Below, in pieces: positions 1 to 7,862 of a stretch of DNA of 64,000 bases. Position 1 is the stretch's first letter. Every line of letters begins with the position of its first letter. The notes beneath the pieces were generated by a model. The model did not search any database, was not told the origin of the DNA, and saw only the letters and a program-made list of their open reading frames with translations. Source of the stretch: Agromyces cerinus subsp. cerinus (GTDB taxonomy: Bacteria > Actinomycetota > Actinomycetes > Actinomycetales > Microbacteriaceae); contig NZ_FSRJ01000004.1 of NCBI RefSeq assembly GCF_900142065.1, positions 310,001-374,000 on the forward strand, given 5' to 3'. The position numbers were made by a program, and so were the translations under genes.

Positions 1-1
1 C

Positions 2-109
2 CTCAAGCGCATCCGCGAGAAGTACCGCGCCGCAGGGTACGACGTCGGCACCAAGGTCGCGCTCCGCAAGCGCGCGATCCTCGACGGGATCCTGCTGCAG
101 TCCGACTGA
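2..109 (+). CDS. C-terminal end of a LuxR-type (response regulator) HTH protein, partial
   Basis: Only the last 35 codons lie in the window, ending at TGA 107-109. The peptide begins LKRIREKYRAAGYDVGTKVA and ends in DGILLQSD. This resembles the end of the LuxR-type helix-turn-helix of actinobacterial response regulators, where a conserved K-R-I-R-x-K-Y is followed by the last helix and an EDGIL-like ending. The family call is from recall of that pattern, not a search. The rest of the gene lies to the left of the window. Confidence 0.45.
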   Translation, partial: LKRIREKYRAAGYDVGTKVALRKRAILDGILLQSD

Positions 110-110
110 G

Positions 111-192
111 CAGGGTCACGACCGCAGGGTCACGACCGCAGGGTCACGACCGCAGGGTCACGACCGCAGGGTCACGACCGCAGGGTCACGAC
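111..192. repeat. 14-bp direct tandem repeat between convergent genes
   Basis: The unit cagggtcacgaccg is repeated five times without change, followed by a sixth copy of 12 bp. The array fills the gap between the partial regulator and the convergent MFS gene. Its last copy overlaps the MFS stop codon, because each unit contains tca, read as TGA on the minus strand. There are no spacers, so this is not a CRISPR array. Copy number is likely to vary between strains (inference). Confidence 0.9.
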
Positions 193-1460
193 TCGACGGC
201 GCGCATCGCGCCCGTCGCATACGGCACCGCGACCCCGCGGCGCACGCGCGAGCGATCGAGTGCGAACGAGACGACGGCGAGCAGGGTCCCCGCGATGGTG
301 AGCAGGAGCCCGATCCAGATCGGGGCGACGTAGCCGAGTCCGCCGGCGATCGCGATACCGCCGAGCAGCGCGCCGAGGGCGTTGCCGACGTTCAGCGCCG
401 AGTGGTTCAGTGCGGCGGCGATCGACTGGCTGTCGCGCGCGACGTCCATGAGTCGGGCCTGGATGGTCGGTGAGAGCGCAGCAGCCGCCGCGCCGACGAG
501 CAGCACGCCGGCGAACAGTCCGATCGGGCTCGACGCGGTGAACCCGAGCAGCACGAGCGCGCCCGCAAGCACCGCGAAGAACAGGTACATCGAGCGGCGC
601 ACGCTCCAGTCGGCGAGTCGGCCGCCCACGAGGTTGCCGACGGTCATGCCGACGCCGATGGCGATGAGCACGACGGGCACGAGCTCCTCCGGCAGCCCCG
701 TCACCTCGGTGGCGAGCGGGGCGACGTAGCTGTAGACCGCGAAGAGTCCGCCGAAGCCCACCGCGCCGATGCCGAGGGCGAACCACACCTGGGCCCGGGT
801 GAACGCCTTCAGCTCTCGCTTCATCGTCGCGCCCGGGTCGCCCGCCTGCCACGGCACTGCGACGAGCACCGCGACGAAGGTGAGGGCGAAGATGACCGCC
901 ACGGCGAGGTAGGCGATGCGCCATCCGGCGAGCTGGCCGAGCCAGGTGATCGAGGGCACGCCGATGACGTTCGCGATGGTGAGGCCCGAAAGCACGAGTG
1001 CGACTCCGCGCGCCCGCTTGCCCGGGCCCATCAGGCTCGCGGCGACGAGCGAGGCGATGCCGAAGTAGGCGCCATGCGGCAGGGCGGAGACGAAGCGGGC
1101 GACGAGCACGAGTTCGAAGCTCGGCAGCACGGCCGAGGCGATCGTGCCGAGCGTGAAGGCGGTGAGGAGTGCGAGCAGCAGCCGCTTCCGGGGCCAGCGC
1201 GCGGCCGCGGCCGCGATCGTCGGCGCGCCGACGACGACGCCGAGGGCGTAGGCCGAGATCATCCATCCGGCGTTCGCGTTCGCCGCGGCGGTCGACTGCG
1301 CCGAGAGCTCGGGCAGCAGGTCGAGGGCGATGTTCGGCAGCAGGCCCATCGCGACGAACTCGGTCGAGCCGATGCCGAAGCCGCCGAGGGCGAGCGCGAG
1401 GAGCGCGAAACGGATGCGGGCCGGCGACAGCGTCGTCGGCCCGTCGATGGGGAGGGTCAC
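186..1460 (-). CDS. MFS transporter, arabinose-efflux (DHA1) type
   Basis: A 424-aa polytopic membrane protein with about 12 hydrophobic segments, expected to export a small molecule by proton antiport at the cytoplasmic membrane. The first helix contains GGFGIGSTEFVAMGLLPNIA, the hallmark of the AraJ/YdhP-like drug/sugar efflux branch. A central charged loop near residue 210 separates two six-helix halves. The start is GTG, six bases after a weak GAGAAT -10-like box and with no Shine-Dalgarno, which fits the leaderless pattern of this window. A 16-bp palindrome lies just upstream. The substrate cannot be told from sequence. Confidence 0.85.
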   Translation of the reverse strand: MTLPIDGPTTLSPARIRFALLALALGGFGIGSTEFVAMGLLPNIALDLLPELSAQSTAAANANAGWMISAYALGVVVGAPTIAAAAARWPRKRLLLALLTAFTLGTIASAVLPSFELVLVARFVSALPHGAYFGIASLVAASLMGPGKRARGVALVLSGLTIANVIGVPSITWLGQLAGWRIAYLAVAVIFALTFVAVLVAVPWQAGDPGATMKRELKAFTRAQVWFALGIGAVGFGGLFAVYSYVAPLATEVTGLPEELVPVVLIAIGVGMTVGNLVGGRLADWSVRRSMYLFFAVLAGALVLLGFTASSPIGLFAGVLLVGAAAAALSPTIQARLMDVARDSQSIAAALNHSALNVGNALGALLGGIAIAGGLGYVAPIWIGLLLTIAGTLLAVVSFALDRSRVRRGVAVPYATGAMRAVES

Positions 1461-1480
1461 CCGTCGATTCTCCCACAGGA

Positions 1481-1496
1481 ATCGAATCGATTCGAT
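1481..1496. promoter_or_regulatory. Perfect 16-bp palindrome upstream of the MFS pump
   Basis: ATCGAATCGATTCGAT is a perfect inverted repeat centred about 28 bp upstream of the GTG start of the MFS gene, where a -35 box would lie. It is a candidate repressor operator. No adjacent regulator gene is visible, so the cognate protein is unknown. Confidence 0.5.
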
Positions 1497-1536
1497 AGCC
1501 GTGCCGGAGCCGCCGGGAGCGGCCGTGCCGTGATCG

Positions 1537-1845
1537 TCAGTCGAGATCTTCCAGGGCCGTCTCGAGACGGTCGATCTTCGCGTCGAGCTCGCCGGACCGC
1601 CCAGGGCGGATGTCGGCCTTCAGCACGAGCGAGACCCGCGGGCCGTACGCGCCGACGGCCTCCGTGGCACGCCGGATCACGTCGAAGACCTCGTCCCACT
1701 CGCCTTCCAGCTCCGTGAACATCGACGTCGTCCGGTTCGGGAGGCCCGACTCCCGCACGATCCGCACCGCTGCGGCCACCGCGTCGTGAACGGACCCCTC
1801 GGGCCCTTCGGCTCCGCTCGGGGCCACTGAGAATGCCACCAGCAT
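1537..1845 (-). CDS. Thiamine-binding (MTH1187/YkoF-like, DUF77) family protein
   Basis: A 102-aa soluble protein of the small ferredoxin-fold family long called DUF77/MTH1187, now described as thiamine-binding. Visible family features are the N-terminal strand MLVAFSVAPSG, the central helix ending RESGLPNRTTSMFTELEGEW, the DVIRRATEAV helix and the strand RVSLVLKADIRPGR. ATG is preceded by GAAGGAGT at good spacing. It lies 11 bp downstream of the GT87 gene on the same strand, so the two are probably cotranscribed. No functional link between them is obvious. It may bind or buffer thiamine or a related pyrimidine (inference from the family). Confidence 0.8.
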   Translation of the reverse strand: MLVAFSVAPSGAEGPEGSVHDAVAAAVRIVRESGLPNRTTSMFTELEGEWDEVFDVIRRATEAVGAYGPRVSLVLKADIRPGRSGELDAKIDRLETALEDLD

Positions 1846-1856
1846 GTTCGACTCCT

Positions 1857-3152
1857 TCAGTTCTCTTCGAGGTCGGGTACGCGACGCACGGCATCGGCCG
1901 CGGACGACCGCGCTGCTCGCGGCGACCCGAGCCGCCACATCGAGCGGATGCCCCAGACGAGCAGCACCACGAGCAGCAGCGACTTCGCCGTCAGCAGGAA
2001 GACGAAGGCCGGATCGGCGATCAGGAGCCACCCGTACCAGTAGGGGTAGATGATGTGCGTGATGAGCGCGATCGACGCGGCGACGAGCGAGGGCACCGCG
2101 AACCGCGCGGGTCGGAAGACGAGTCCGAGGATCACCGGGGCCGCGAGCCACGTGACGAACTGCGGCGAACCGACCTTGTTCGCGAGCATGAGCACGACGA
2201 CGAACGACAGCGCGAGCGGCGGCAGCAGGCGGCCGAATGCGGCTCCACCGCGCACGGCGCGGATGCCGATGAGCACGACGACGAGCACCCCGATCGCCAT
2301 GAGCGGAGTGGTCAGTGCCGCCGCGGCATCCGCACCGGGCCCCTCGATCTGGAAGGTGAGGATCTGGCGGTCGTAGACGATCCGCACCGACTTCGAGCCC
2401 GCGACGATCTGCCAGAGCCAGCCGACCGCGAGCGGCGCCTCGATCTGCAGCCCCCGCCCGGCCTGCTCGGCGATGAAGCCGACGGCGTTCGCACCGGAAC
2501 CGGCGAGGAGGCTCACGGCGAGGATGCCGACGCTGAGCGAGAGCGCGACGGTGAGCACCTCGAATCGCCGGCGCGCGGCGATCACGAGCGCGGCGACGAG
2601 GGCCGCCGGCCAGACCTTGATCCACGCGCCGATCGTGAGCAGCGCGGCGGCGACGCGCGGACGACCGGCTGCCCACAACAGGCCGGTGATCGCGAACGGC
2701 ACGGTGATGGCATCGATGCGGCCGAAGGCGATGGGGCCGAGCAGCGCGAGGAAGCCGAGCCACCACCAGGCGGCGATCCGGCGGGGGCGGGAGAGTCTCG
2801 CACGGCCGATGAGCACGCTGAACGCGATGGCGTTCAGCACGGTCACGATGGCGAGCCAGGTCTGCGCGTACCAGGCAGAACCGAGGGCGAGCGCGGCGGC
2901 CATCGGTGCGAAGGCGAGGATGGGGTACACCCACGGCGCGTCGATGCCCATGCGGAGCCAGCCGTGCGCGGCGTTCTCGGCCCACAGCCGGTACACGGCC
3001 GTCACGTCGCCGAGCGGGTAGCCGGGAGCCGTCAGGTTCAGCCAGATGAGCGCAGCGTGCACGAGGGCGAAGCCCGTCCAGAGGGCAGCCCGGGTGCCGA
3101 GGAACCGGCGGATGCGATGACCGGATGCCTCGCGCCCATCCCCGTCCGTCAT
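1857..3152 (-). CDS. Glycosyltransferase family 87 membrane protein
   Basis: A 431-aa multi-spanning membrane protein of the GT87/DUF2029 family, polyprenyl-phosphate-dependent mannosyltransferases that add sugars to lipid-linked glycans on the outer face of the membrane. The segment from about residue 45, YPLGDVTAVYRLWAENA, holds the acidic residue of the first extracytoplasmic loop. GRIDAITVPFAI and GAWIKVWPAALVAALVIA are typical of GT87. The reading frame could start at TTG two codons earlier. ATG 3152 is preferred because it lies 7 nt after a TAGGCT -10 box, giving a leaderless message. The acceptor (lipomannan or another envelope glycan) is not known. Confidence 0.75.
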   Translation of the reverse strand: MTDGDGREASGHRIRRFLGTRAALWTGFALVHAALIWLNLTAPGYPLGDVTAVYRLWAENAAHGWLRMGIDAPWVYPILAFAPMAAALALGSAWYAQTWLAIVTVLNAIAFSVLIGRARLSRPRRIAAWWWLGFLALLGPIAFGRIDAITVPFAITGLLWAAGRPRVAAALLTIGAWIKVWPAALVAALVIAARRRFEVLTVALSLSVGILAVSLLAGSGANAVGFIAEQAGRGLQIEAPLAVGWLWQIVAGSKSVRIVYDRQILTFQIEGPGADAAAALTTPLMAIGVLVVVLIGIRAVRGGAAFGRLLPPLALSFVVVLMLANKVGSPQFVTWLAAPVILGLVFRPARFAVPSLVAASIALITHIIYPYWYGWLLIADPAFVFLLTAKSLLLVVLLVWGIRSMWRLGSPRAARSSAADAVRRVPDLEEN

Positions 3153-3248
3153 GGCCAAGAGCCTAGCCGAGCGTCACAATCCGCCACGTGCTCATCCACA
3201 GTCGGCGGCATCCGCGATGCTTGGACGAACACCCGTATGGAGGCCACC

Positions 3249-4079
3249 ATGACCCGACGCTCCCGCTCCGCGATCCTCATCGCGGCATCCGCGACCCTCG
3301 CACTCGCAGGGTGCGCCGCCGGTGCCGGCGACACCTCGGGCGGCGGCGACTACGTGACCGAGGGCAAGGTCACGATCGCAACGGGCGAGCCAGCGTACTA
3401 CCCGTGGGTGCTCGACGACGCCCCCGAGTCGGGCGAGGGATTCGAGGCCGCCGTCGCATACGCGGTGGCCGACGAGCTCGGCTTCGCGGCCGACGACGTC
3501 GTCTGGGTGCGCTCCACCTTCGAACAGGCCATCGCGCCCGGGCCGAAGGACTTCGACTTCAACCTCCAGCAGTTCTCGATCTCCGACGAGCGCAAGCAGA
3601 ACGTCGACTTCTCGTCGCCGTACTACGAGACCACGCAGGTCGTCATCACGGTCGACTCCTCGCCGGCGGCCTCCGCCACCTCGATCGCCGACCTGAAGGA
3701 CCTCCTCGTGGGCGCCCAGACCGGCACGACCAGCCTCGACGCCGTCGAAGAGGTCATCGCCCCGACCGCGGGCGCCCAGGTCTTCAACACCAACGACGAC
3801 GCGAAGCTCGCCCTGCAGAACGGCACGGTCGACGCGATCGTCGTCGACCTGCCGACCGCGTTCTACCTCACCGGCGTCGAGCTCGACGGCGGCAAGATCG
3901 TCGGCCAGCTGCCCGTGACCTCCGGGGGCGGCGACGAGTTCGGGCTCGTGCTCGCCAAGGACTCGCCGCTCACGGCCGAGGTCACCGCGGCCGTCGACGC
4001 GCTTCGCGAACGCGGCACGCTCGACGCGCTCGCGGCCGAATGGCTGGGCGGCGAGGGCGGCGCGCCCGTTCTCGAGTAG
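3249..4079 (+). CDS. Polar amino-acid ABC transporter, substrate-binding lipoprotein
   Basis: A 276-aa extracytoplasmic solute-binding protein of family 3 (SBP_bac_3). Residues 1-21 form a lipoprotein signal with the lipobox LALAGC, placing the acylated Cys at 22. The two-lobe fold follows: YYPWVLDDAPESGEGFEAAV early, a central FNLQQFSISDERKQNVDFS that matches the family motif before the hinge, then GAQTGTTSLD. ATG 3249 is preferred over an in-frame ATG at 3237 because GGAGG lies 5 nt before it. The permease and ATPase follow at once, giving a complete importer, probably for an amino acid or a similar polar compound. Confidence 0.88.
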   Translation: MTRRSRSAILIAASATLALAGCAAGAGDTSGGGDYVTEGKVTIATGEPAYYPWVLDDAPESGEGFEAAVAYAVADELGFAADDVVWVRSTFEQAIAPGPKDFDFNLQQFSISDERKQNVDFSSPYYETTQVVITVDSSPAASATSIADLKDLLVGAQTGTTSLDAVEEVIAPTAGAQVFNTNDDAKLALQNGTVDAIVVDLPTAFYLTGVELDGGKIVGQLPVTSGGGDEFGLVLAKDSPLTAEVTAAVDALRERGTLDALAAEWLGGEGGAPVLE

Positions 4080-4155
4080 GACCGATGCTCCCAGCGACGC
4101 CGGTGCCCGTGCCGCGGATGCCGCGGCATCCCCTGGCCGCCGGTAGCGTGAGCTC

Positions 4156-5034
4156 GTGACCGAGACGACCGACGCCCGCGATTCGGCGACCGCGTGGCGG
4201 CCGAGCGCCATCGAGCTCGAGCGGCGCGCCTTCCGGAAACGCCAGACCGGTCGCTCGGTGCTCGTGAGCGCCCTCTCGACGATCGTGCTCGCGGGCCTCC
4301 TCGCATGGGCGCTCATCGGCTCGCCGGGGTGGGCCCAGGTGCAGCAGACCTTCTTCGACCCGACGGTCGCGCTCGCCTCGCTCCCCCGCATCCTCGAGGG
4401 CCTGTGGCTGAACATCCAGGTGCTCGTCGCCGCGAGCATCGGCGTGGTCGTGTTCGCCCTGGTGCTGGCGACGCTCCGCACGCTGCGCGGCCCAGTGTTC
4501 TTCCCGCTGCGAGCGCTCGCAGCCGGCTACACCGACCTCTTCCGCGGCGTGCCGCTCATCATCGTGCTCTACCTGATCGGCTACGGCGTGCCGGGGCTCG
4601 ACTTCTTCCCCCGGATGCCCGTCGCCTTCTGGGGCACGATCGCCCTCATCCTCACCTACTCGGCGTACGTCTCCGAGGTGTTCCGCGCCGGCATCGAGGC
4701 AGTGCATCCCTCGCAGCGTCTCGCCGCCCGATCGCTGGGCCTCAGCCACGGGCAGACCATGCGGCGCATCGTGCTGCCGCAGGCGTTCCGCAAGGTGACC
4801 CCGGCGCTCATGAACGACTTCGTCGCCATGCAGAAGGATGTGGGGCTGATCTCGGTGCTCGGGGCCGTCGACGCCGTTCGGGCGGCGCAGATCGAGACGG
4901 CGCACTACTTCAACTTCACGCCCTACGTCGTGGCGGGCCTCCTCTTCGTGCTGCTCGCCTGGCCGATGATCCGGCTCACCGACTGGGTGTCGGCACGCAC
5001 GCGGGCACGCGAACAGGTCGGGAGCATCGTATGA
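4156..5034 (+). CDS. Polar amino-acid ABC transporter, permease
   Basis: A 292-aa inner-membrane permease of the His/Glu/Gln/Arg/opine (HEQRO) family. After a charged N-terminus of about 30 residues there are about five membrane spans. The EAA loop that contacts the ATPase is SLGLSHGQTMRRIVLPQAFR, at about residues 193-212. The GTG start lies exactly 6 nt after TAGCGT, so the gene may have its own leaderless start inside the operon, 76 bp after the binding-protein gene. Its end overlaps the ATPase start (ATGA), so the two are translationally coupled. Confidence 0.88.
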   Translation: MTETTDARDSATAWRPSAIELERRAFRKRQTGRSVLVSALSTIVLAGLLAWALIGSPGWAQVQQTFFDPTVALASLPRILEGLWLNIQVLVAASIGVVVFALVLATLRTLRGPVFFPLRALAAGYTDLFRGVPLIIVLYLIGYGVPGLDFFPRMPVAFWGTIALILTYSAYVSEVFRAGIEAVHPSQRLAARSLGLSHGQTMRRIVLPQAFRKVTPALMNDFVAMQKDVGLISVLGAVDAVRAAQIETAHYFNFTPYVVAGLLFVLLAWPMIRLTDWVSARTRAREQVGSIV

Positions 5035-5792
5035 GCACGAGATCCGCGTCGGTCGCCGAGCCGGTGCTCCGGCTCCGTGGCGTCCGCCGGGCGTTCGGCG
5101 AGCACGTCGTGCTCGACGGCATCGACCTCGACGTCGCGGCCCACGAGGTCGTCGCCCTGGTCGGGGCGAGCGGATCCGGCAAGTCGACGCTGCTCCGCAC
5201 GATCAACCTCATCGAGCGCATCGACGACGGCGAGATCCTCCTGCGCGGGCAGGACGTCAGCGATCCGCGCGTCGACGCCGACGACGTCCGGGCCCGCATC
5301 GGCGTGGTCTTCCAGCACTACAACCTCTTCCCGCACCTCAGCGTGCTCGACAACGTGACACTCGCGTCGCGGCTCGTGCACCGGGTGCCCCGCGCGGAAG
5401 CCGAGCGCCAGGGCCTCGAGCTGCTCGCCTCGATCGGGCTCGCCGACTTCGCCCGCGCGTTCCCCGACCGGCTGTCGGGCGGCCAGCAGCAGCGCGCCGC
5501 GATCGTGCGCGCGATCGCGACCGGGCCCGAACTGCTCCTGCTCGACGAGGTGACGAGCGCCCTCGACCCCGAGCTCGTCGGAGAGGTGCTCGCCCTCGTG
5601 CGCTCGCTCGCCGACGGCGGCACGACGATCGTGATGGCCACCCATGAGATGGCGTTCGCGCGCGAGGTCGCCGATCGCGTGGTATTCCTCGACGCCGGCC
5701 GGATCATCGAGGACGCCCCCGCTCGTCAGTTCTTCGAGGCGCCGCGTGAAGAGCGCACCCGGGAGTTCCTCGCGAGGTTCCTCGCCGACTGA
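5031..5792 (+). CDS. Polar amino-acid ABC transporter, ATP-binding protein
   Basis: A 253-aa nucleotide-binding subunit. Walker A GASGSGKST is at about residues 45-53, the Q-loop lies in VVFQHYNLFPHLSVLDN, the signature is LSGGQQQRAAIVRAIA, Walker B is LLLLDEVTSALDPE and the switch His is in MATHEMAFAREVADR. These match the GlnQ/HisP group. ATG overlaps the permease stop by 4 bp. The importer would be powered by a dimer of this protein. No regulator of the operon is visible. Confidence 0.9.
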   Translation: MSTRSASVAEPVLRLRGVRRAFGEHVVLDGIDLDVAAHEVVALVGASGSGKSTLLRTINLIERIDDGEILLRGQDVSDPRVDADDVRARIGVVFQHYNLFPHLSVLDNVTLASRLVHRVPRAEAERQGLELLASIGLADFARAFPDRLSGGQQQRAAIVRAIATGPELLLLDEVTSALDPELVGEVLALVRSLADGGTTIVMATHEMAFAREVADRVVFLDAGRIIEDAPARQFFEAPREERTREFLARFLAD

Positions 5793-5816
5793 GGCCGGGT
5801 TCCGCCGACGCTTCCG

Positions 5817-6665
5817 TCAGTGCGCGAGCAGCGCGCCGATGACCGGCGGGATCGCCTCGGCGATGTCGAGCGCCGTGATCGGCCCGCCGTCGACCGCGGC
5901 CGTCGCGCGACTCGCCGCCTCGCCGTGCACCCATGCTGCCGTCGCCGCGAGCGCGGTCAGCACTCCGGCATCGGTCGCGAGCCGCTCGTGGTGCGTGGCG
6001 ACGAGCGCGCCGAGGATGCCGCCGAGCACGTCGCCCGTGCCGGCGGAGGCCAGCCAGTGCGTCGGCGCCGTGATCGTGGAGCGATCGCCATCGGGGTCGC
6101 AGACGTGGGTCACCGCGCCCTTCAGCAGCACGACGACACCGAGCTCCTTCGCCGCCCTGAGCGCCCACTCCGCCGGAGCCGCGCGCACCTGCGCGATGCT
6201 CGTGTCGATCTCGCGCGAGGCGAGCAGTGCCGCGAGCTCCCTCGCGTGCGGCGTGATCACCGTCGGCGCCGTGTGCGTGCCGACGAGGTCGAGCGCGCCG
6301 GCGTCGAGCACGACCGGCAGCCCGGACGCGAGCGACCCCTGCAGGTCGCCGAGCAGCATGAACGAGCGGCGTCCCATGTCGATGCCGGAGCCGATCAGCC
6401 ACGCCTGCACGCGGCCGGGGGCGGTGACGGTCTCGGGGCGGCGGGCGAGCACCGCGGTGCGCACGGCACGCGGGCCCGTGTACCGCACCATGCCGAGGCC
6501 GGCACGGTGCGCCGCCTCGACGGCCAGCACCGCCGCGCCCGGATACTCCGGCGAGCCCGCCACGATGCCGAGCACGCCGCGCGAGTACTTGTCGTCATCG
6601 GCCACCGGCGCGACGATCCATCTCGCCGCATCGGCCGCGGTCCATTCCTGCCAAGACGCATCCAT
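5817..6665 (-). CDS. nnrD: ADP/ATP-dependent NAD(P)H-hydrate dehydratase
   Basis: A 282-aa ribokinase-fold repair enzyme that converts damaged S-NAD(P)HX hydrate back to NAD(P)H using ADP or ATP. Family features include DDDKYSRGVLGIVAGSPEYP near residue 25, PVVLDAGALDLVG, TPHARELAALL, KGAVTHVCDPDG and the anion-hole motif TGDVLGGILGAL near the C-terminus. The partner epimerase (NnrE domain) is not fused here, unlike in many bacteria. ATG 6665 lies 6 nt after a TATCGT -10 box, indicating leaderless expression from a promoter that overlaps the one for the divergent HAD gene. Confidence 0.87.
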   Translation of the reverse strand: MDASWQEWTAADAARWIVAPVADDDKYSRGVLGIVAGSPEYPGAAVLAVEAAHRAGLGMVRYTGPRAVRTAVLARRPETVTAPGRVQAWLIGSGIDMGRRSFMLLGDLQGSLASGLPVVLDAGALDLVGTHTAPTVITPHARELAALLASREIDTSIAQVRAAPAEWALRAAKELGVVVLLKGAVTHVCDPDGDRSTITAPTHWLASAGTGDVLGGILGALVATHHERLATDAGVLTALAATAAWVHGEAASRATAAVDGGPITALDIAEAIPPVIGALLAH

Positions 6666-6671
6666 GCTCCA

Positions 6672-6681
6672 ACGATAGGTT
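6672..6681. promoter_or_regulatory. Overlapping divergent -10 boxes (nnrD / HAD gene)
   Basis: TATCGT on the minus strand (6677-6672) and TAGGTT on the plus strand (6676-6681) share two base pairs. Each lies 6 or 7 nt before its start codon (ATG 6665 and ATG 6689). Both genes would be leaderless, and polymerase could open only one promoter at a time (inference). Neither has an obvious -35 box. Confidence 0.6.
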
Positions 6682-6688
6682 GAGGGAG

Positions 6689-7327
6689 ATGACTCCGACA
6701 CTTCCCGCACCGATCAGCCTCGCCCCGAGCGTCGTCGTCTTCGACTACGGCGAGGTCATCTCCCGCGAGCCGACCGATGCCGATCGTGCCGCCCTCGTCG
6801 AACGGGCCGGCGCGACGGCGAACCCCGAACCGTTCTGGGCCTCGTACTGGGCGCACCGCCTCGGCCTCGACCGCGGCACGACCTCGATCGCCGAGTACTG
6901 GCAGGCCGTCGCGGCCGACCTCGGCGCCGACTGGAACGTGATCGACCTGCACGAACTCTGGGCGCTCGATCACCGCGGGTGGCTCTCGGTCGATCCCGGC
7001 ACGCTCGGCGTGCTGCATGCCCTCGCCGCGGGCGGCACGCGCCTCGCCCTCCTCTCGAACGCGGGAGCGGACTTCTCGGGCTGGCTGCGGCACGGCTCCT
7101 TCGCGCCGCTCTTCGAGCGCGTCTTCGTGAGCGGGGAACTGGGCCTCGTCAAGCCCGACGCCGCGATCTACGAGCACGTCATCGACGAACTCGGCATCGC
7201 GGCATCCGACTTCGTCTTCATCGACAACAAGGCCGAGAACGTCGAGGGCGCGAAGGCCGTCGGCGGCGACGGTCACGTCTTCACGGATGCCTCCGCGCTC
7301 GAGGCCTGGCTTCGAGCCCTCGCCTGA
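6689..7327 (+). CDS. HAD-superfamily hydrolase
   Basis: A 212-aa soluble HAD-fold protein. Motif I is VVFDYGEV with the nucleophile Asp19, but the usual second Asp (two residues on) is Gly, as in the YihX/'DFGGVL' branch. A helical cap follows (about 35-95). Motif II is LALLSNAG, motif III is in GLVKPDAAIYEHVI and motif IV is FVFIDNKAENVEGAKAVG. The family dephosphorylates sugar phosphates or cleaves carbon-halogen bonds. The missing acid/base Asp is common in this branch, so activity is still possible. The start is ATG after a GAGGGAG stretch that directly abuts it. A TAGGTT box 7 nt upstream supports leaderless expression. Confidence 0.78.
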   Translation: MTPTLPAPISLAPSVVVFDYGEVISREPTDADRAALVERAGATANPEPFWASYWAHRLGLDRGTTSIAEYWQAVAADLGADWNVIDLHELWALDHRGWLSVDPGTLGVLHALAAGGTRLALLSNAGADFSGWLRHGSFAPLFERVFVSGELGLVKPDAAIYEHVIDELGIAASDFVFIDNKAENVEGAKAVGGDGHVFTDASALEAWLRALA

Positions 7328-7363
7328 CCCGCTGCCGGGTCGGCGTGCGCGTCGGCAGCCGGT

Positions 7364-7738
7364 TCAGGTGCGCTGCCCGATGGCGATGATGTTGCCCTCG
7401 CTGTCGGTGAACCACGCCGATCGCTCGCCGTCGAGGTCGGCGATGCCGTCGACGGTCTTCAGCCCGGGCATGTCGTAGTCGGCGAACGCGACGCCGCGCG
7501 ACCGGAGCTCCGTCATCGCCGCGTCGAGGTCATCGGTGTCGATGCCGAACGCGGTGTTCTGGGCGGTTCCGGCGAACTGCGTCTCGTAGACGAGCACTCG
7601 GGCGCCGCCGACCTCGAAGAGCACTCCGGTCTCGTCGGTCATGACCGGGTCGAGGTCGAAGGTGTCCTTCCAGTACCGGACGGCCCGCTCGAGGTCGGAG
7701 GCGGGAAGGATCGAATAGGCGCGCGCAGACTCGAACAT
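7364..7738 (-). CDS. Glyoxalase/VOC-fold protein
   Basis: A 124-aa protein with the two beta-alpha-beta-beta-beta units of the vicinal oxygen chelate superfamily. The first half runs from YSILPASDLERAVRYWKDTF to FEVGGARVLVYET. The second holds TDDLDAAMTELRSRGVAF and ends AWFTDSEGNIIAIGQR. The terminal 'D-x-x-G-N' strand is typical. The metal ligands of true glyoxalase I are not clearly present, so a specific reaction cannot be assigned. It is convergent with the HAD gene. A weak hairpin (GCTGCCG/CGGCAGC) lies between them at 7331-7359. Confidence 0.72.
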   Translation of the reverse strand: MFESARAYSILPASDLERAVRYWKDTFDLDPVMTDETGVLFEVGGARVLVYETQFAGTAQNTAFGIDTDDLDAAMTELRSRGVAFADYDMPGLKTVDGIADLDGERSAWFTDSEGNIIAIGQRT

Positions 7739-7862
7739 GACGCAACCTCACTTTCGTGACTCGTGCGGAGTCTACGCGCGCCGACAGGGGTCGGGCAGTC
7801 CCCCGTCCGGGCGTGCAACGGCCGCACGGCGCCCGTGGACGGCGGCGCCGCCAGACCGCGGC

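Noticed and set aside
111-192. Possible CRISPR array
   Set aside because: The units are 14 bp and head to tail without spacers, and there are no cas genes nearby.
6689-7327. The HAD protein as a dead enzyme because motif I lacks the second Asp
   Set aside because: The D-x-G form of motif I is normal in the YihX-like branch, which includes active phosphatases.
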